NCBI RefSeq assembly: GCF_902493135.1
Contig: NZ_CABUOD010000013.1
Span: 1 to 64,000, forward strand
DNA from: an uncultured Parabacteroides sp.
Lineage (GTDB): Bacteria; Bacteroidota; Bacteroidia; Bacteroidales; Tannerellaceae
Reading direction: 5' to 3'
DNA: 64,000 nt
The stretch's first letter is position 1. The number at the start of each line of letters is the position of its first letter. The notes beneath the pieces were generated by a model that was not told the origin of the DNA, did no database searches, and was given only the letters and a program-made list of their open reading frames with translations. This document shows positions 1 to 7,843 of the stretch, piece after piece. Position numbers and translations under genes: made by a program.

Positions 1-1
1 T

Positions 2-85
2 GTCAACAAATTAAAGATGATTAAAAGAATGTGTTATGGACGAGGAAGCATAGAATTACTCAAAAGAATGATGATTTGTGTATAA
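2..85 (+). pseudogene. C-terminal tail of an ISL3-like transposase (cut by the window edge)
   Basis: An open frame enters from the left edge and ends at a TAA at 83-85. Its 27 residues include KLKMIKRMCYGRGSIELLKR. This resembles the basic, tyrosine/glycine-containing tail that closes DDE transposases of the ISL3/IS204 group (pattern IKxxKRxxYGRxxFxLLRxR). Only the tail is in the window, so it cannot be said whether the gene is intact. A candidate right end of the insertion sequence lies 120 bp downstream, which supports the reading. The family call rests on this short tail alone. Confidence 0.5.
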
Positions 86-182
86 GGCAGCAAAAGTGAA
101 CAAGACCCTTTGGAATTAGTATAGCGGGTAATATTTTTTAACATTTCAGAATGTATTGCTTTACCCGCATAAAGATGGCAGA

Positions 183-275
183 ATGTCAATAAAGGAAACC
201 GAAGAGCCACAACGGGATCTTGTTGCCAAAGACATAACAGAGTTTATAAGTGACCCTATCATGGAGATAGAATAA
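183..275 (+). other. Short open frame, possibly the 3' remnant of a gene interrupted by the insertion sequence
   Basis: A 30-codon frame from an ATG at 183 ends in a TAA at 273-275 and reads like protein after the proposed IS end (RDLVAKDITEFISDPIMEIE). If the IS ends at 208, the part after 208 would be the C-terminal scrap of a gene that the IS split. No family is recognised and no ribosome-binding site is evident. It could be chance. Confidence 0.2.
187..208 (+). mobile_element. Probable right end of an ISL3-like insertion sequence
   Basis: Read on the minus strand, the sequence ending at 208 begins GGCTCTTCGG. ISL3-family terminal inverted repeats commonly start GGCTCTTy or similar, and this site lies about 120 bp beyond the transposase stop, a normal distance. 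The matching left end and any 8-bp target duplication are outside the window, so the boundary is a proposal. Confidence 0.4.
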
Positions 276-547
276 ATATTTACAATAACCTCCTTTTCAG
301 ACAATTTCTATTTCAGACAAAATCCCGGTTCAACCAAGTCCGTCATTTTGATTCTCCAACCCACGATATACTGACAATAAAAAAAACGAGACAGGCAGAA
401 AATAGAAGATCAAGGCTTTTTTGTTACAAAAAAGACATAAAAAACAGACATTTTGGAAAACCTCAACTCCCGGAGAATCGCCTATAGCAAAGGGAAGACG
501 GTGGCGAACCCGAATATCGCAAAACAAATCCGGGGATTTGCCGGCAT

Positions 548-655
548 GAAGACGGTCTTCATAGCCACGACGACCGTCTTCGTTACCATGACGACCGTCT
601 TCATGGTGGATACTCTCGGCACCTCACGACAATGACGACCGCGTTCATGGCAAAA
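548..655. repeat. 21-bp tandem array with GAAGAC/GTCTTC palindromic units
   Basis: Related 12-bp cores begin at 549 (AAGACGGTCTTC), 570 (ACGACCGTCTTC) and 591 (ACGACCGTCTTC), exactly 21 bp apart. A more diverged copy (ACGACCGCGTTC) lies at 635. The first unit is a perfect palindrome, GAAGAC-G-GTCTTC. Because 21 is divisible by three, both strands stay open and would encode 7-residue repeats (such as MKTVFIA/TTTVFVT). The period matches the 22693 and 60270 elements, but the unit sequence is different. Confidence 0.7.
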
Positions 656-913
656 AACTGCGCACTTCATGGCTGAACGGCCGTTTTTAATGCTAAAAAG
701 TCGGATTTTACCATCATTTACAAAAAACATATTTAACCGTCTATAAAGGTTAATTACACAATAAGGGGGTGGGGGTTAAAATCAGTTTCTACTAAAAAAT
801 CAATACAGGAAATCGTACGACACAAAGTACACTTTCACTATTTGTGACTTGCACAAAAAGTCCCTCCAAACATTTTCTTCCCGCCAACCGGCACTAAAAA
901 TGAATTAATTGTG

Positions 914-921
914 TAAATTTG
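914..921 (+). promoter_or_regulatory. -7 promoter box for the GNAT-parE-coaD-S41 block
   Basis: TAAATTTG fits the Bacteroidota -7 consensus TAnnTTTG and sits 20 bp before the ATG at 942. No good TTTG partner is visible about 20 bp upstream, so it may be a weak or factor-assisted promoter. Confidence 0.5.
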
Positions 922-941
922 CCGTTCAAACTAAATGACCG

Positions 942-2075
942 ATGAGCGTAGTAATTAAAGAAGTTACCAGTAAAAAGGAACTGAAGAAGTTCGTAAAATT
1001 CAATATCGAATTATATAAAGGCAACCCATATCACGTGCCCGGCCTGATCGAAGAAGAGATGGTGACGCTGGATAAAAAGAAGAATCCGGCGTTCGAAGTG
1101 TGTGATGCGATCTATTTTCTGGCCTACAGAGACGGGAAGGTTGTGGGGCGTATTGCAGGGATGATCAATCGCCGGAGCAATGAGACCTGGAACCAGAAAC
1201 ATGCACGCTTCGGGTTCGTCGACTTTATTGACGATGTTGAAGTAGTGGATGCTTTGTTCGGCGCCGTAGAAAAATGGGCGAAGGGACAAGGTATGGAAGC
1301 TTTGCAAGGGCCGATGGGGTTTACCGATATGGACCATGAGGGAATGTTGATAGAAGGATTCGACCAGATCGGGACGATGGCGACCATCTACAATTATCCT
1401 TACTATCCGAAACAAATGGAGCGCATGGGATATACGAAAGACCAGGACTGGCACGAATTTAAAATCTATATCCCGGACGGCGTGCCGGAAAAACATTTGC
1501 GTATCGGTGAGATCGTAAAAAAGAAATACGGGCTGAAGGTGATGAAGTTCAAGAACGCGAAATCGATTATGCCGTACGCGCAGAAGGTGTTTCAGACTCT
1601 GAACGAGTCGTACGCGCCGCTATACGGATTCGCCCGTTTAACCCAAAAGCAGATCGATTACTACATCAATATGTATATTCCGATGCTACGCTACGACCTG
1701 GTGACGCTTATCGTTCGCGAGGAGGATGACGAAGTGGTCGGCTTCGGCATCTCGCTTCCCAATCTGTCCAAGGCCTTGCAGAAAGCGAAAGGGCATCTTT
1801 TCCCCTTCGGCTGGATTCATCTGCTGAAAGCTTTGAAGAGCAAGCCGAAAGTGATCGACCTATACCTGACGGGAGTCTTGCCGGAATATCAGAGCAAGGG
1901 TGTGAACGCGTTGCTGTTCAACGATCTGATCCCTGTTTACAAAAGTGTCGGAGCCGTTTATGCGGAAAGCAATCCGGAACTGGAAACAAACAATGCCGTA
2001 CAGGCACAGTGGGATTATTTCAAACGCGAACATCATAAAACAAGAAGAGCATATATTAAAAAATGGACGAACTAA
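942..2075 (+). CDS. GNAT-fold acyltransferase-like protein
   Basis: 377 residues with no signal peptide or membrane segment, so cytosolic. The N-terminal part (about 1-150) has the layout of a GNAT acetyltransferase, with a strand-turn-strand ending YRDGKVVGRIAGMINRRSNE. A second acetyltransferase-like stretch lies near the C terminus (about 255-350), with EVVGFGISLPNLSKAL and LPEYQSKGVNALLFNDL; the latter resembles the acyl-CoA pyrophosphate-binding loop. Substrate unknown. Its stop overlaps the start of parE by 13 bp, so the two are co-translated from the promoter at 914. This arrangement is common in Bacteroidota but does not reveal the job. Confidence 0.65.
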   Translation: MSVVIKEVTSKKELKKFVKFNIELYKGNPYHVPGLIEEEMVTLDKKKNPAFEVCDAIYFLAYRDGKVVGRIAGMINRRSNETWNQKHARFGFVDFIDDVEVVDALFGAVEKWAKGQGMEALQGPMGFTDMDHEGMLIEGFDQIGTMATIYNYPYYPKQMERMGYTKDQDWHEFKIYIPDGVPEKHLRIGEIVKKKYGLKVMKFKNAKSIMPYAQKVFQTLNESYAPLYGFARLTQKQIDYYINMYIPMLRYDLVTLIVREEDDEVVGFGISLPNLSKALQKAKGHLFPFGWIHLLKALKSKPKVIDLYLTGVLPEYQSKGVNALLFNDLIPVYKSVGAVYAESNPELETNNAVQAQWDYFKREHHKTRRAYIKKWTN

Positions 2076-3928
2076 ATTCAACAATGCAACAGCCGACAGC
2101 GTACAACGATGATGACATCAAGACGCTTGACTGGATGGAACATATCCGTCGCCGCCCCGGTATGTATATCGGGAAGTTAGGAGACGGCAGTTATGCCGAT
2201 GACGGTATTTATGTATTGCTGAAAGAGGTGCTGGACAACTCCATCGACGAATATATGATGGGGTATGGTAAAACCATAGAAGTGACCGTTGAAGAAGGCA
2301 CCGTTTCCGTACGCGACTATGGCCGTGGCGTTCCGTTGGGCAAGGTAGTCGATGTCTCCAGTAAGATGAATACCGGAGCGAAGTACGACAGCAAGGCCTT
2401 TAAAAAATCTGTCGGATTGAACGGGGTCGGCATCAAAGCCGTAAATGCGCTGAGCAGCTATTTCCTGATCACCAGTTATCGGGACGGAGAATGCAAGCGG
2501 GTGGAATATAGCAAGGCGATCGTTACGGATGACGCTCCGATCTGCCCGACGGAAGAAGCGAACGGAACGCTTACCTATTTTATTCCGGACAAGGAGATAT
2601 TCAAGGATTACCAGTATAAAGACGAATACATCGAGAGCCTGCTGAAGAATTACGTGTTCCTGAACTCCGGGTTGACCATTGTCTTTAACGGTAAGAAATT
2701 TCATTCGCGGAACGGCCTCGTAGACCTGTTGAACGAGAACATGACGACAGAGCCTTTATACCCGATCATTCATCTGAAAGGAGAAGATATAGAGGTAGTC
2801 ATTACCCATAGCAACCAGTATGGGGAAGAATATTATTCGTTCGTCAACGGCCAGCATACGACACAGGGAGGTACGCACCTTTCCGCCTTCCGCGAAGCGT
2901 TGGGACGTGTCATAAAAGAATATTACGGCAAGAACTTCGAATACTCGGACATTCGCGCCGGAGTGGTGGCGGCCATCAGCATCAAGGTGGAGGAACCGGT
3001 CTTCGAAAGCCAGACAAAGACCAAGTTAGGTTCGAAAGACATGGGTCCGGACGGTCCTTCGGTCGGCAAGTTCATCGGGGACTTCATCAAGAAAGAACTG
3101 GATAACTACCTGCACAAGAATGCCGAGACATCGGATACCCTGATGCGTAAGATCCAGGAATCGGAGAAAGAGCGCAAGGCGATCGCCGGCGTGACAAAGC
3201 TGGCCCGCGAACGGGCGAAGAAGGCAAACCTGCACAACAAAAAGCTGCGCGACTGCCGTATCCACCTGAACGACACGAAAGGCGACAATCTGGAAGACAG
3301 CTGCATCTTCATCACCGAGGGAGACTCGGCAAGCGGTTCCATCACCAAAAGCCGCGATCCGAACCTGCAGGCCGTATTCAGTCTTCGCGGTAAACCGTTA
3401 AACAGTTTCGGGCTGACGAAGAAGATCGTGTACGAGAACGAAGAATTCAACTTGCTACAGGCCGCATTGAACATAGAGGACGGGCTGGAAGGCTTACGTT
3501 ACAATAAGGTGATCATTGCGACCGATGCCGATGTGGACGGTATGCATATCCGCCTGTTGCTGATTACCTTCTTCCTCCAGTTCTTTCCGGACCTGATCAA
3601 GCGGAATCATGTGTATATCCTGCAAACACCGTTGTTCCGTGTGCGCAACAAGCAGAAGACCTGGTATTGCTACAGCGAGGAAGAACGTGTAAACGCGATC
3701 GCTGCCGCCGGGAAAAATGCCGAGATCACCCGATTCAAAGGTTTGGGAGAGATTTCTCCGGACGAGTTCAAGCATTTTATCGGAAAGGATATCCGCCTGG
3801 ACCCGGTCACGATGAAGAAAGAGGACCTCGTCAAAGATATGCTGGAGTTCTATATGGGCAAGAATACCATGGAACGCCAGAACTTTATTATCGATAACTT
3901 AGTTGTAGAAGAAGATGTCGTCAATTGA
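2063..3928 (+). CDS. parE: DNA topoisomerase IV subunit B
   Basis: The ATPase subunit of a type IIA topoisomerase, which with ParC unlinks daughter chromosomes. 621 residues, the usual length of the Bacteroidota protein. The GHKL ATPase domain occupies about 15-230, with the binding motif DNSIDEYM and HIRRRPGMYIG. The transducer domain follows, and the TOPRIM domain begins about 415 with FITEGDSASGS and the acidic triad DADVDG. RFKGLGEI lies near the C terminus. It lacks the insertions typical of many GyrB proteins, so ParE is preferred. The gene overlaps its neighbours on both sides (13 and 14 bp). Confidence 0.93.
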   Translation: MDELNSTMQQPTAYNDDDIKTLDWMEHIRRRPGMYIGKLGDGSYADDGIYVLLKEVLDNSIDEYMMGYGKTIEVTVEEGTVSVRDYGRGVPLGKVVDVSSKMNTGAKYDSKAFKKSVGLNGVGIKAVNALSSYFLITSYRDGECKRVEYSKAIVTDDAPICPTEEANGTLTYFIPDKEIFKDYQYKDEYIESLLKNYVFLNSGLTIVFNGKKFHSRNGLVDLLNENMTTEPLYPIIHLKGEDIEVVITHSNQYGEEYYSFVNGQHTTQGGTHLSAFREALGRVIKEYYGKNFEYSDIRAGVVAAISIKVEEPVFESQTKTKLGSKDMGPDGPSVGKFIGDFIKKELDNYLHKNAETSDTLMRKIQESEKERKAIAGVTKLARERAKKANLHNKKLRDCRIHLNDTKGDNLEDSCIFITEGDSASGSITKSRDPNLQAVFSLRGKPLNSFGLTKKIVYENEEFNLLQAALNIEDGLEGLRYNKVIIATDADVDGMHIRLLLITFFLQFFPDLIKRNHVYILQTPLFRVRNKQKTWYCYSEEERVNAIAAAGKNAEITRFKGLGEISPDEFKHFIGKDIRLDPVTMKKEDLVKDMLEFYMGKNTMERQNFIIDNLVVEEDVVN

Positions 3929-4388
3929 AAATAAGCGTATCGCTCTTTTCCCCGGAACGTTCGACCCTTTCACGATCGGACACGCATCACTGGTAAGCCG
4001 CGGGCTCGAACTGGTGGATGAGATCATTATCTCGATCGGTATCAACGACACGAAGCGGACTCATTTCTCGCTGGAAAGGCGGCTGGAGGCAATCCGGGAG
4101 CTCTACAAAGACGAACCGCGCGTACAGGTCATGTCGTACGACTCGCTGACGGTCGACTTCGCCCAACAGATGAATGCCGGCTTTATCCTGCGCGGCATCC
4201 GTACGGTGAACGATTTCGAATATGAGAAGAGCATAGCCGACGTGAATCGTAAGTTGAGCGGCATAGAGACATTTATTCTTTTTACGGAACCGGAACATAC
4301 GCATATCAGTTCCAGCATTGTGCGGGAGCTGCTGCGTTACGGCAAAGATATTTCCCAGTTTGTGCCGAAAGGGACAAACCTATATTAA
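3915..4388 (+). CDS. coaD: Phosphopantetheine adenylyltransferase
   Basis: Catalyses the fourth step of coenzyme A synthesis: ATP plus 4'-phosphopantetheine gives dephospho-CoA. 157 residues, typical for CoaD. Family signatures are the N-terminal nucleotidyltransferase motif FPGTFDPFTIGH (TxGH), RGIRTVNDFEYE in the middle, and the C-terminal ISSSIVRELLRYG. The ATG lies 14 bp inside parE, so translation is coupled. Placement beside parE and an S41 protease is conserved in Bacteroidales and looks like a housekeeping operon. Confidence 0.95.
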   Translation: MSSIENKRIALFPGTFDPFTIGHASLVSRGLELVDEIIISIGINDTKRTHFSLERRLEAIRELYKDEPRVQVMSYDSLTVDFAQQMNAGFILRGIRTVNDFEYEKSIADVNRKLSGIETFILFTEPEHTHISSSIVRELLRYGKDISQFVPKGTNLY

Positions 4389-4400
4389 AAAAACAGAACA

Positions 4401-5993
4401 ATGAAACGAATTTTCCTGCCACTCCTTATATTGAGTGTGTTTGCCGCTTCGATGTCGGCACAGCGTGGTAACAATACGGATGCCCGCAAGCTTCAATTGG
4501 CCTTGTATGCCATTTCCAATTTATATGTAGATTCTACAAGCGAGACGAAGTTGGTAGAAGATGCGATTGTCGGCATGCTGGAGAAGCTGGACCCTCACTC
4601 TACATATACGGACCCGGAAGAAACAAAAGAGATGACAGAGCCGTTGCAGGGGAACTTCGACGGGATCGGCATCCAATTCAATATGCTGACGGATACATTA
4701 TATGTCATCCAGGTAATTCCCGGCGGGCCTTCGGAGAAGGTAGGTCTGATGGCTGGCGACCGTATTATCATGGTAGACGATACGCTGATTGCAGGCGTCA
4801 AGATGAAAAATACCGACGTGATGAAGCGTCTTCGCGGCCCGAAAAATACGGAAGTACGGGTGAAGGTTTTGCGCAATAAGGTCCCGGACCTGATCGAGTT
4901 CAAGATCACACGCGGGAAAATTCCGGTGTACAGCCTCGATGCCGCTTATATGGCGGATAAAACGACCGGATATATCAAGCTGAACCGCTTCGCCGCTTCA
5001 TCGGCCGACGAATTCCGGGAAGCATTGGAGAAACTGAAGAAACAGGGCATGAAAAACCTGATCCTCGATTTGCAGGGAAATGGCGGGGGATATCTGAATA
5101 TCGCGATCGACTTGGCCGACGAGTTTTTAGGCAAAGACAAGCTGATCGTGTACACCGAAGGGAACAAGCAGCCGCGCGAAGAAGCCAAATCTTCGGCTCG
5201 CGGAGGCTTTGAAGAGGGACGTTTGGTCGTATTAGTAGACGAAACATCCGCATCCGCCAGTGAAATCCTTTCCGGTGCGGTACAGGATTGGGACCGTGGC
5301 GTCGTCGTAGGCCGCCGTACGTTCGGAAAAGGACTGGTGCAGAAACCGATCCCGATGCCCGACGGTTCGATGATCCGCCTGACGGTTGCCCGCTATTACA
5401 CCCCGACAGGCCGTTCTATCCAGAAGCCGTATGTAAACGGCAACCAGGAGCAATACAACCATGACCTGATCGACCGTTACAACCGGGGCGAACTGATGAG
5501 CGCGGACAGCATTCACTTCCCCGACTCGATGAAGTACAATACGTTGGAAACAAAACGCATCGTCTACGGCGGCGGAGGCATCATGCCGGATGTATTTATC
5601 CCGGTCGACACGTCCCGCTACACGGATTATCACCGTAGTGTGGTGGCTGCGGGCCTTGTGAACCGCATCGCCATGAATTATCTGGACCGCCATCGTGCCG
5701 AACTGAACAAGAAGTATCCGAAGTTCGCCCAATACAAGCAGAACTTCAACGTGACAGAGGATATGATGCAGGAGCTGGTCACACTGGCCAAAGACGACAA
5801 GATCGAATTCAACGAAGAACAATACAATCGTTCCAAACCGCTCATCATGCTCCAGATCAAGGCGCTTATCGCACGCGACCTGTACGACATGGCCGAATAC
5901 TTCCAAGTCATCAACGATGACAACGAAAGCTTCCAGGAAGCCTTGCGCCTCATCAACGACGAACAGCGGTACGAAAAAGAATTGGGACGATAA
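4401..5993 (+). CDS. S41-family C-terminal processing peptidase
   Basis: A periplasmic tail-specific serine protease. 530 residues: signal peptide at 1-20 (ends SMSAQ), a PDZ domain at about 85-165 with GIGIQFNM and GLMAGDRIIMVDD, then the S41 catalytic core. The Ser lies in DETSASASEILSGA and the Lys in RRTFGKGLVQ, the classic Ser-Lys dyad. A C-terminal extension of about 150 residues rich in charged helices is usual in Bacteroidota. It starts 12 bp after coaD and is the last gene of that block. Its client proteins are unknown. Confidence 0.9.
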   Translation: MKRIFLPLLILSVFAASMSAQRGNNTDARKLQLALYAISNLYVDSTSETKLVEDAIVGMLEKLDPHSTYTDPEETKEMTEPLQGNFDGIGIQFNMLTDTLYVIQVIPGGPSEKVGLMAGDRIIMVDDTLIAGVKMKNTDVMKRLRGPKNTEVRVKVLRNKVPDLIEFKITRGKIPVYSLDAAYMADKTTGYIKLNRFAASSADEFREALEKLKKQGMKNLILDLQGNGGGYLNIAIDLADEFLGKDKLIVYTEGNKQPREEAKSSARGGFEEGRLVVLVDETSASASEILSGAVQDWDRGVVVGRRTFGKGLVQKPIPMPDGSMIRLTVARYYTPTGRSIQKPYVNGNQEQYNHDLIDRYNRGELMSADSIHFPDSMKYNTLETKRIVYGGGGIMPDVFIPVDTSRYTDYHRSVVAAGLVNRIAMNYLDRHRAELNKKYPKFAQYKQNFNVTEDMMQELVTLAKDDKIEFNEEQYNRSKPLIMLQIKALIARDLYDMAEYFQVINDDNESFQEALRLINDEQRYEKELGR

Positions 5994-6015
5994 ACCTATT
6001 ATCGATAATACTTAG

Positions 6016-6023
6016 TATATTTG
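6016..6023 (+). promoter_or_regulatory. -7 promoter box of the toxin-antitoxin pair
   Basis: TATATTTG matches TAnnTTTG. It lies over the earliest possible in-frame start at 6021, so translation must begin later, at the ATG at 6057. No clear -33 TTTG is visible. Confidence 0.6.
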
Positions 6024-6056
6024 TATTCATCAACGAAAAAGAAAGGAACACAAAAG

Positions 6057-6263
6057 ATGGACACAACGATGAAAACGATAGAACTCACTTTGCCGGATTC
6101 GGAATTGTCTTTCATCAAGACAATAGCGAAGAAATTCGGATGGACTCTGACAACCAAACGCACAAAAACTCAGAAAAGTCTTGATGAAGGCATTGCCGAT
6201 ATCAAAGCCGGACGTGTTCGCGAAGTTTCTACGGATGAACTAAAACAAATGATGGGATTATGA
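6057..6263 (+). CDS. Antitoxin of a YafQ-type toxin-antitoxin pair
   Basis: 68 residues from the ATG at 6057, preceded by AAAGGAAC as ribosome-binding site. The reading frame is open back to 6021, but that part overlaps the promoter. The N-terminal half is a predicted strand-helix (KTIELTLPDSELSFIKTIAKK) and the C-terminal half is the flexible toxin-wrapping tail ending DELKQMMGL, a common ending of small Bacteroidota antitoxins. Its stop overlaps the toxin ATG (ATGA), the standard coupling for these pairs. It would neutralise the toxin and probably repress the promoter at 6016. No operator palindrome was found. Confidence 0.8.
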   Translation: MDTTMKTIELTLPDSELSFIKTIAKKFGWTLTTKRTKTQKSLDEGIADIKAGRVREVSTDELKQMMGL

Positions 6264-6538
6264 GTTCATACACGGTCCTAATAACCAAACGATTTGAAAA
6301 AGACTTGGAAATATGCAAGAAGAGGGGACTAAAACTTAGTCTCCTTTATACTGTAATAGAGCAACTCAAATTGAACGGGACATTACCAAAACAATATCGT
6401 GCCCACAAACTAAGTGGTAATTATGCCAACTATTGGGAATGTCATATTAAAGGCAATTGGTTATTAATATGGAAGCAAAACGATGATGAACTCATTTTGA
6501 TATTAACCTCAACCGGAACACATTCAGATTTATTCTAA
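6260..6538 (+). CDS. YafQ-family mRNA interferase toxin
   Basis: A ribosome-dependent endoribonuclease of the RelE/YafQ fold. 92 residues, the same length as E. coli YafQ. The family landmarks are present: RAHKLSG (His49), WECHIKGNW (His62) and the C-terminal GTHSDLF (His88, Phe92). The residue lined up with the catalytic Asp67 of E. coli YafQ is Asn66 here (KGNW instead of xPDW), which might lower activity or alter specificity. It overlaps the antitoxin by 4 bp. The next gene starts only 6 bp later, so the transporters may share the transcript. Confidence 0.88.
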   Translation: MSSYTVLITKRFEKDLEICKKRGLKLSLLYTVIEQLKLNGTLPKQYRAHKLSGNYANYWECHIKGNWLLIWKQNDDELILILTSTGTHSDLF

Positions 6539-6544
6539 GAGCTT

Positions 6545-7075
6545 ATGTACTGGACACTTTTTCTGACATTCGTCAAAATAGGGACTTTCACTATCGGGGG
6601 TGGGTATGCGATGCTGCCCCTGATACAGCGGGAGGTGGTCGATAGAGGATGGCTTTCGAAAGAAGATTTCATCGACCTCTTCTCCGTAGCCCAGTCCTTG
6701 CCCGGCATCTTCGCCGTGAACATCTCTATTTTTGTAGGATATAAGCTGAAAAAAGTGCCGGGTGGCGTCGTGTGCGCTTTGGGAAGCATCCTTCCTTCCT
6801 TTTTCATCATCTTAGCTATCGCGCTGTTCTTCACGCAGGTACAGGACAACGTATGGGTAGAGAAAGCGTTCAAAGGATTGCGTCCGGCGGTCGTCGCCCT
6901 GATTGCCGTGCCTTGCCTGACAACGGCACGTTCGATTAAGATGAGTTACAAAGAACTGATTATCCCTATCGCTGCCGCACTACTGATCTGGCAGGGAGGA
7001 TGGTCTCCCGTGTGGATCATTCTGGCAGCCATCATAGGAGGACTTGTTTACGGACTGAAAATAAAGAAAGACTGA
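6545..7075 (+). CDS. Chromate transporter, half-size subunit 1 (CHR family)
   Basis: An integral membrane protein of 176 residues with about five to six predicted helices. It shows the CHR-domain signature near the N terminus: FVKIGTFTIGGGYAMLPLIQREVV followed by AQSLPG. Full-length ChrA has two such domains in one chain; here they are separate genes 1 bp apart, a short-chain CHR pair that would form a heterodimer. Chromate export is the named family activity, but in gut anaerobes the natural anion is unknown. Confidence 0.88.
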   Translation: MYWTLFLTFVKIGTFTIGGGYAMLPLIQREVVDRGWLSKEDFIDLFSVAQSLPGIFAVNISIFVGYKLKKVPGGVVCALGSILPSFFIILAIALFFTQVQDNVWVEKAFKGLRPAVVALIAVPCLTTARSIKMSYKELIIPIAAALLIWQGGWSPVWIILAAIIGGLVYGLKIKKD

Positions 7076-7076
7076 T

Positions 7077-7628
7077 ATGATCTGGTTGCAATTATTCTAT
7101 GTATATCTGAAAATCGGGATATTCGGTTTCGGTGGCGGCTACGCGATGCTCTCCCTGATACAGGCGGACGTGGTGGACCGCTACGGTTGGATCTCGTCGC
7201 AGGAATTTACGGATATCGTCGCCATCTCGCAGATGACACCCGGCCCGATCGGGATCAACAGCGCCACCTATATCGGATATACAGCCATCCACAATGCCGG
7301 CTATTCGCCCGCGATGGCCATATTAGGCTCCTGCCTGACGACATTTGCCGTCTGCCTGCCCTCTTTCCTGTTAGTGCTGGCCATCTCATACGCCTTTGCC
7401 AAATTCAGGAACAACAAATATGTAGCGGCCGCTTTCTACGGCCTTCGTCCGGCTACGGTCGGCCTGATTGCGGCGGCGGCTTTGCTATTGATGAATAGCG
7501 AGAACTTCATCGACTATAAAAGTTTCCTGATCTTCGGGGCTGCGTTCATCCTCACCTGGAAGTTCAAGATCAACCCGATCCTGATGATTATCCTGGCAGG
7601 AATCGCCGGGATAGTTCTCTATTGGTAA
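7077..7628 (+). CDS. Chromate transporter, half-size subunit 2 (CHR family)
   Basis: The second half-size CHR protein, 183 residues and mostly hydrophobic. It repeats the signature (IGIFGFGGGYAMLSLIQADVV, then AISQMTPGPIGIN) with the PGP motif typical of this half. It starts 1 bp after subunit 1 and is expected to form an antiparallel partner of it in the inner membrane. After its stop comes an imperfect hairpin at 7668-7726. Confidence 0.88.
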   Translation: MIWLQLFYVYLKIGIFGFGGGYAMLSLIQADVVDRYGWISSQEFTDIVAISQMTPGPIGINSATYIGYTAIHNAGYSPAMAILGSCLTTFAVCLPSFLLVLAISYAFAKFRNNKYVAAAFYGLRPATVGLIAAAALLLMNSENFIDYKSFLIFGAAFILTWKFKINPILMIILAGIAGIVLYW

Positions 7629-7667
7629 ATCTCACTGCAAAAGTCAGGACTTTCACAATCAATATTC

Positions 7668-7726
7668 AGGGCTTTCTATAAATAAACACCCTTATTTCAA
7701 GTCAGGCTTTCATCGATAGAAAGTCC
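7668..7726. repeat. Imperfect inverted repeat with related CTTTC motifs
   Basis: AGGGCTTTCTAT (7668-7679) pairs with ATAGAAAGTCCT (7715-7726), allowing one G-T pair. Further copies of CAGGACTTTC and CAGGCTTTC lie at 7645 and 7703. It lies between the transporter pair and tolC and could end the upstream transcript, though no T-run follows. The rest of the 7629-7843 gap holds only the tolC promoter. Confidence 0.45.
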
Positions 7727-7764
7727 TCCTTTGTCGAGGAAACGCTCCTCTTTTTCTAATCTGA

Positions 7765-7795
7765 TTGTATAGGCTTTCATCCTGTTGTAGTTTTG
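7765..7795 (+). promoter_or_regulatory. Promoter of the TolC-MacAB operon
   Basis: TTG at 7765-7767, then 20 bp, then the -7 box TAGTTTTG at 7788-7795. This fits the Bacteroidota sigma-ABfr promoter. The leader to the ATG at 7844 is about 45 nt. Confidence 0.65.
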
Positions 7796-7843
7796 CTTTC
7801 GTAAAAAGGTAAAAAGATTGTCAGGTTACAAAACGAAAGCATC

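Larger units (their letters stand above)
276..941. other. Long intergenic region with no convincing gene
   Basis: This stretch is AT-rich apart from a GC-richer core at 545-660 that holds a 21-bp repeat array (listed separately). Open frames on both strands across 453-730 owe their length to the repeat period, which is a multiple of three, and have no ribosome-binding site or recognisable fold. The promoter of the next operon lies at 914-921. Confidence 0.6.

Noticed and set aside
453..730. Small protein genes over the 21-bp array
   Set aside because: Frames are open on both strands only because the repeat is a multiple of three. No ribosome-binding site or promoter is placed for them.
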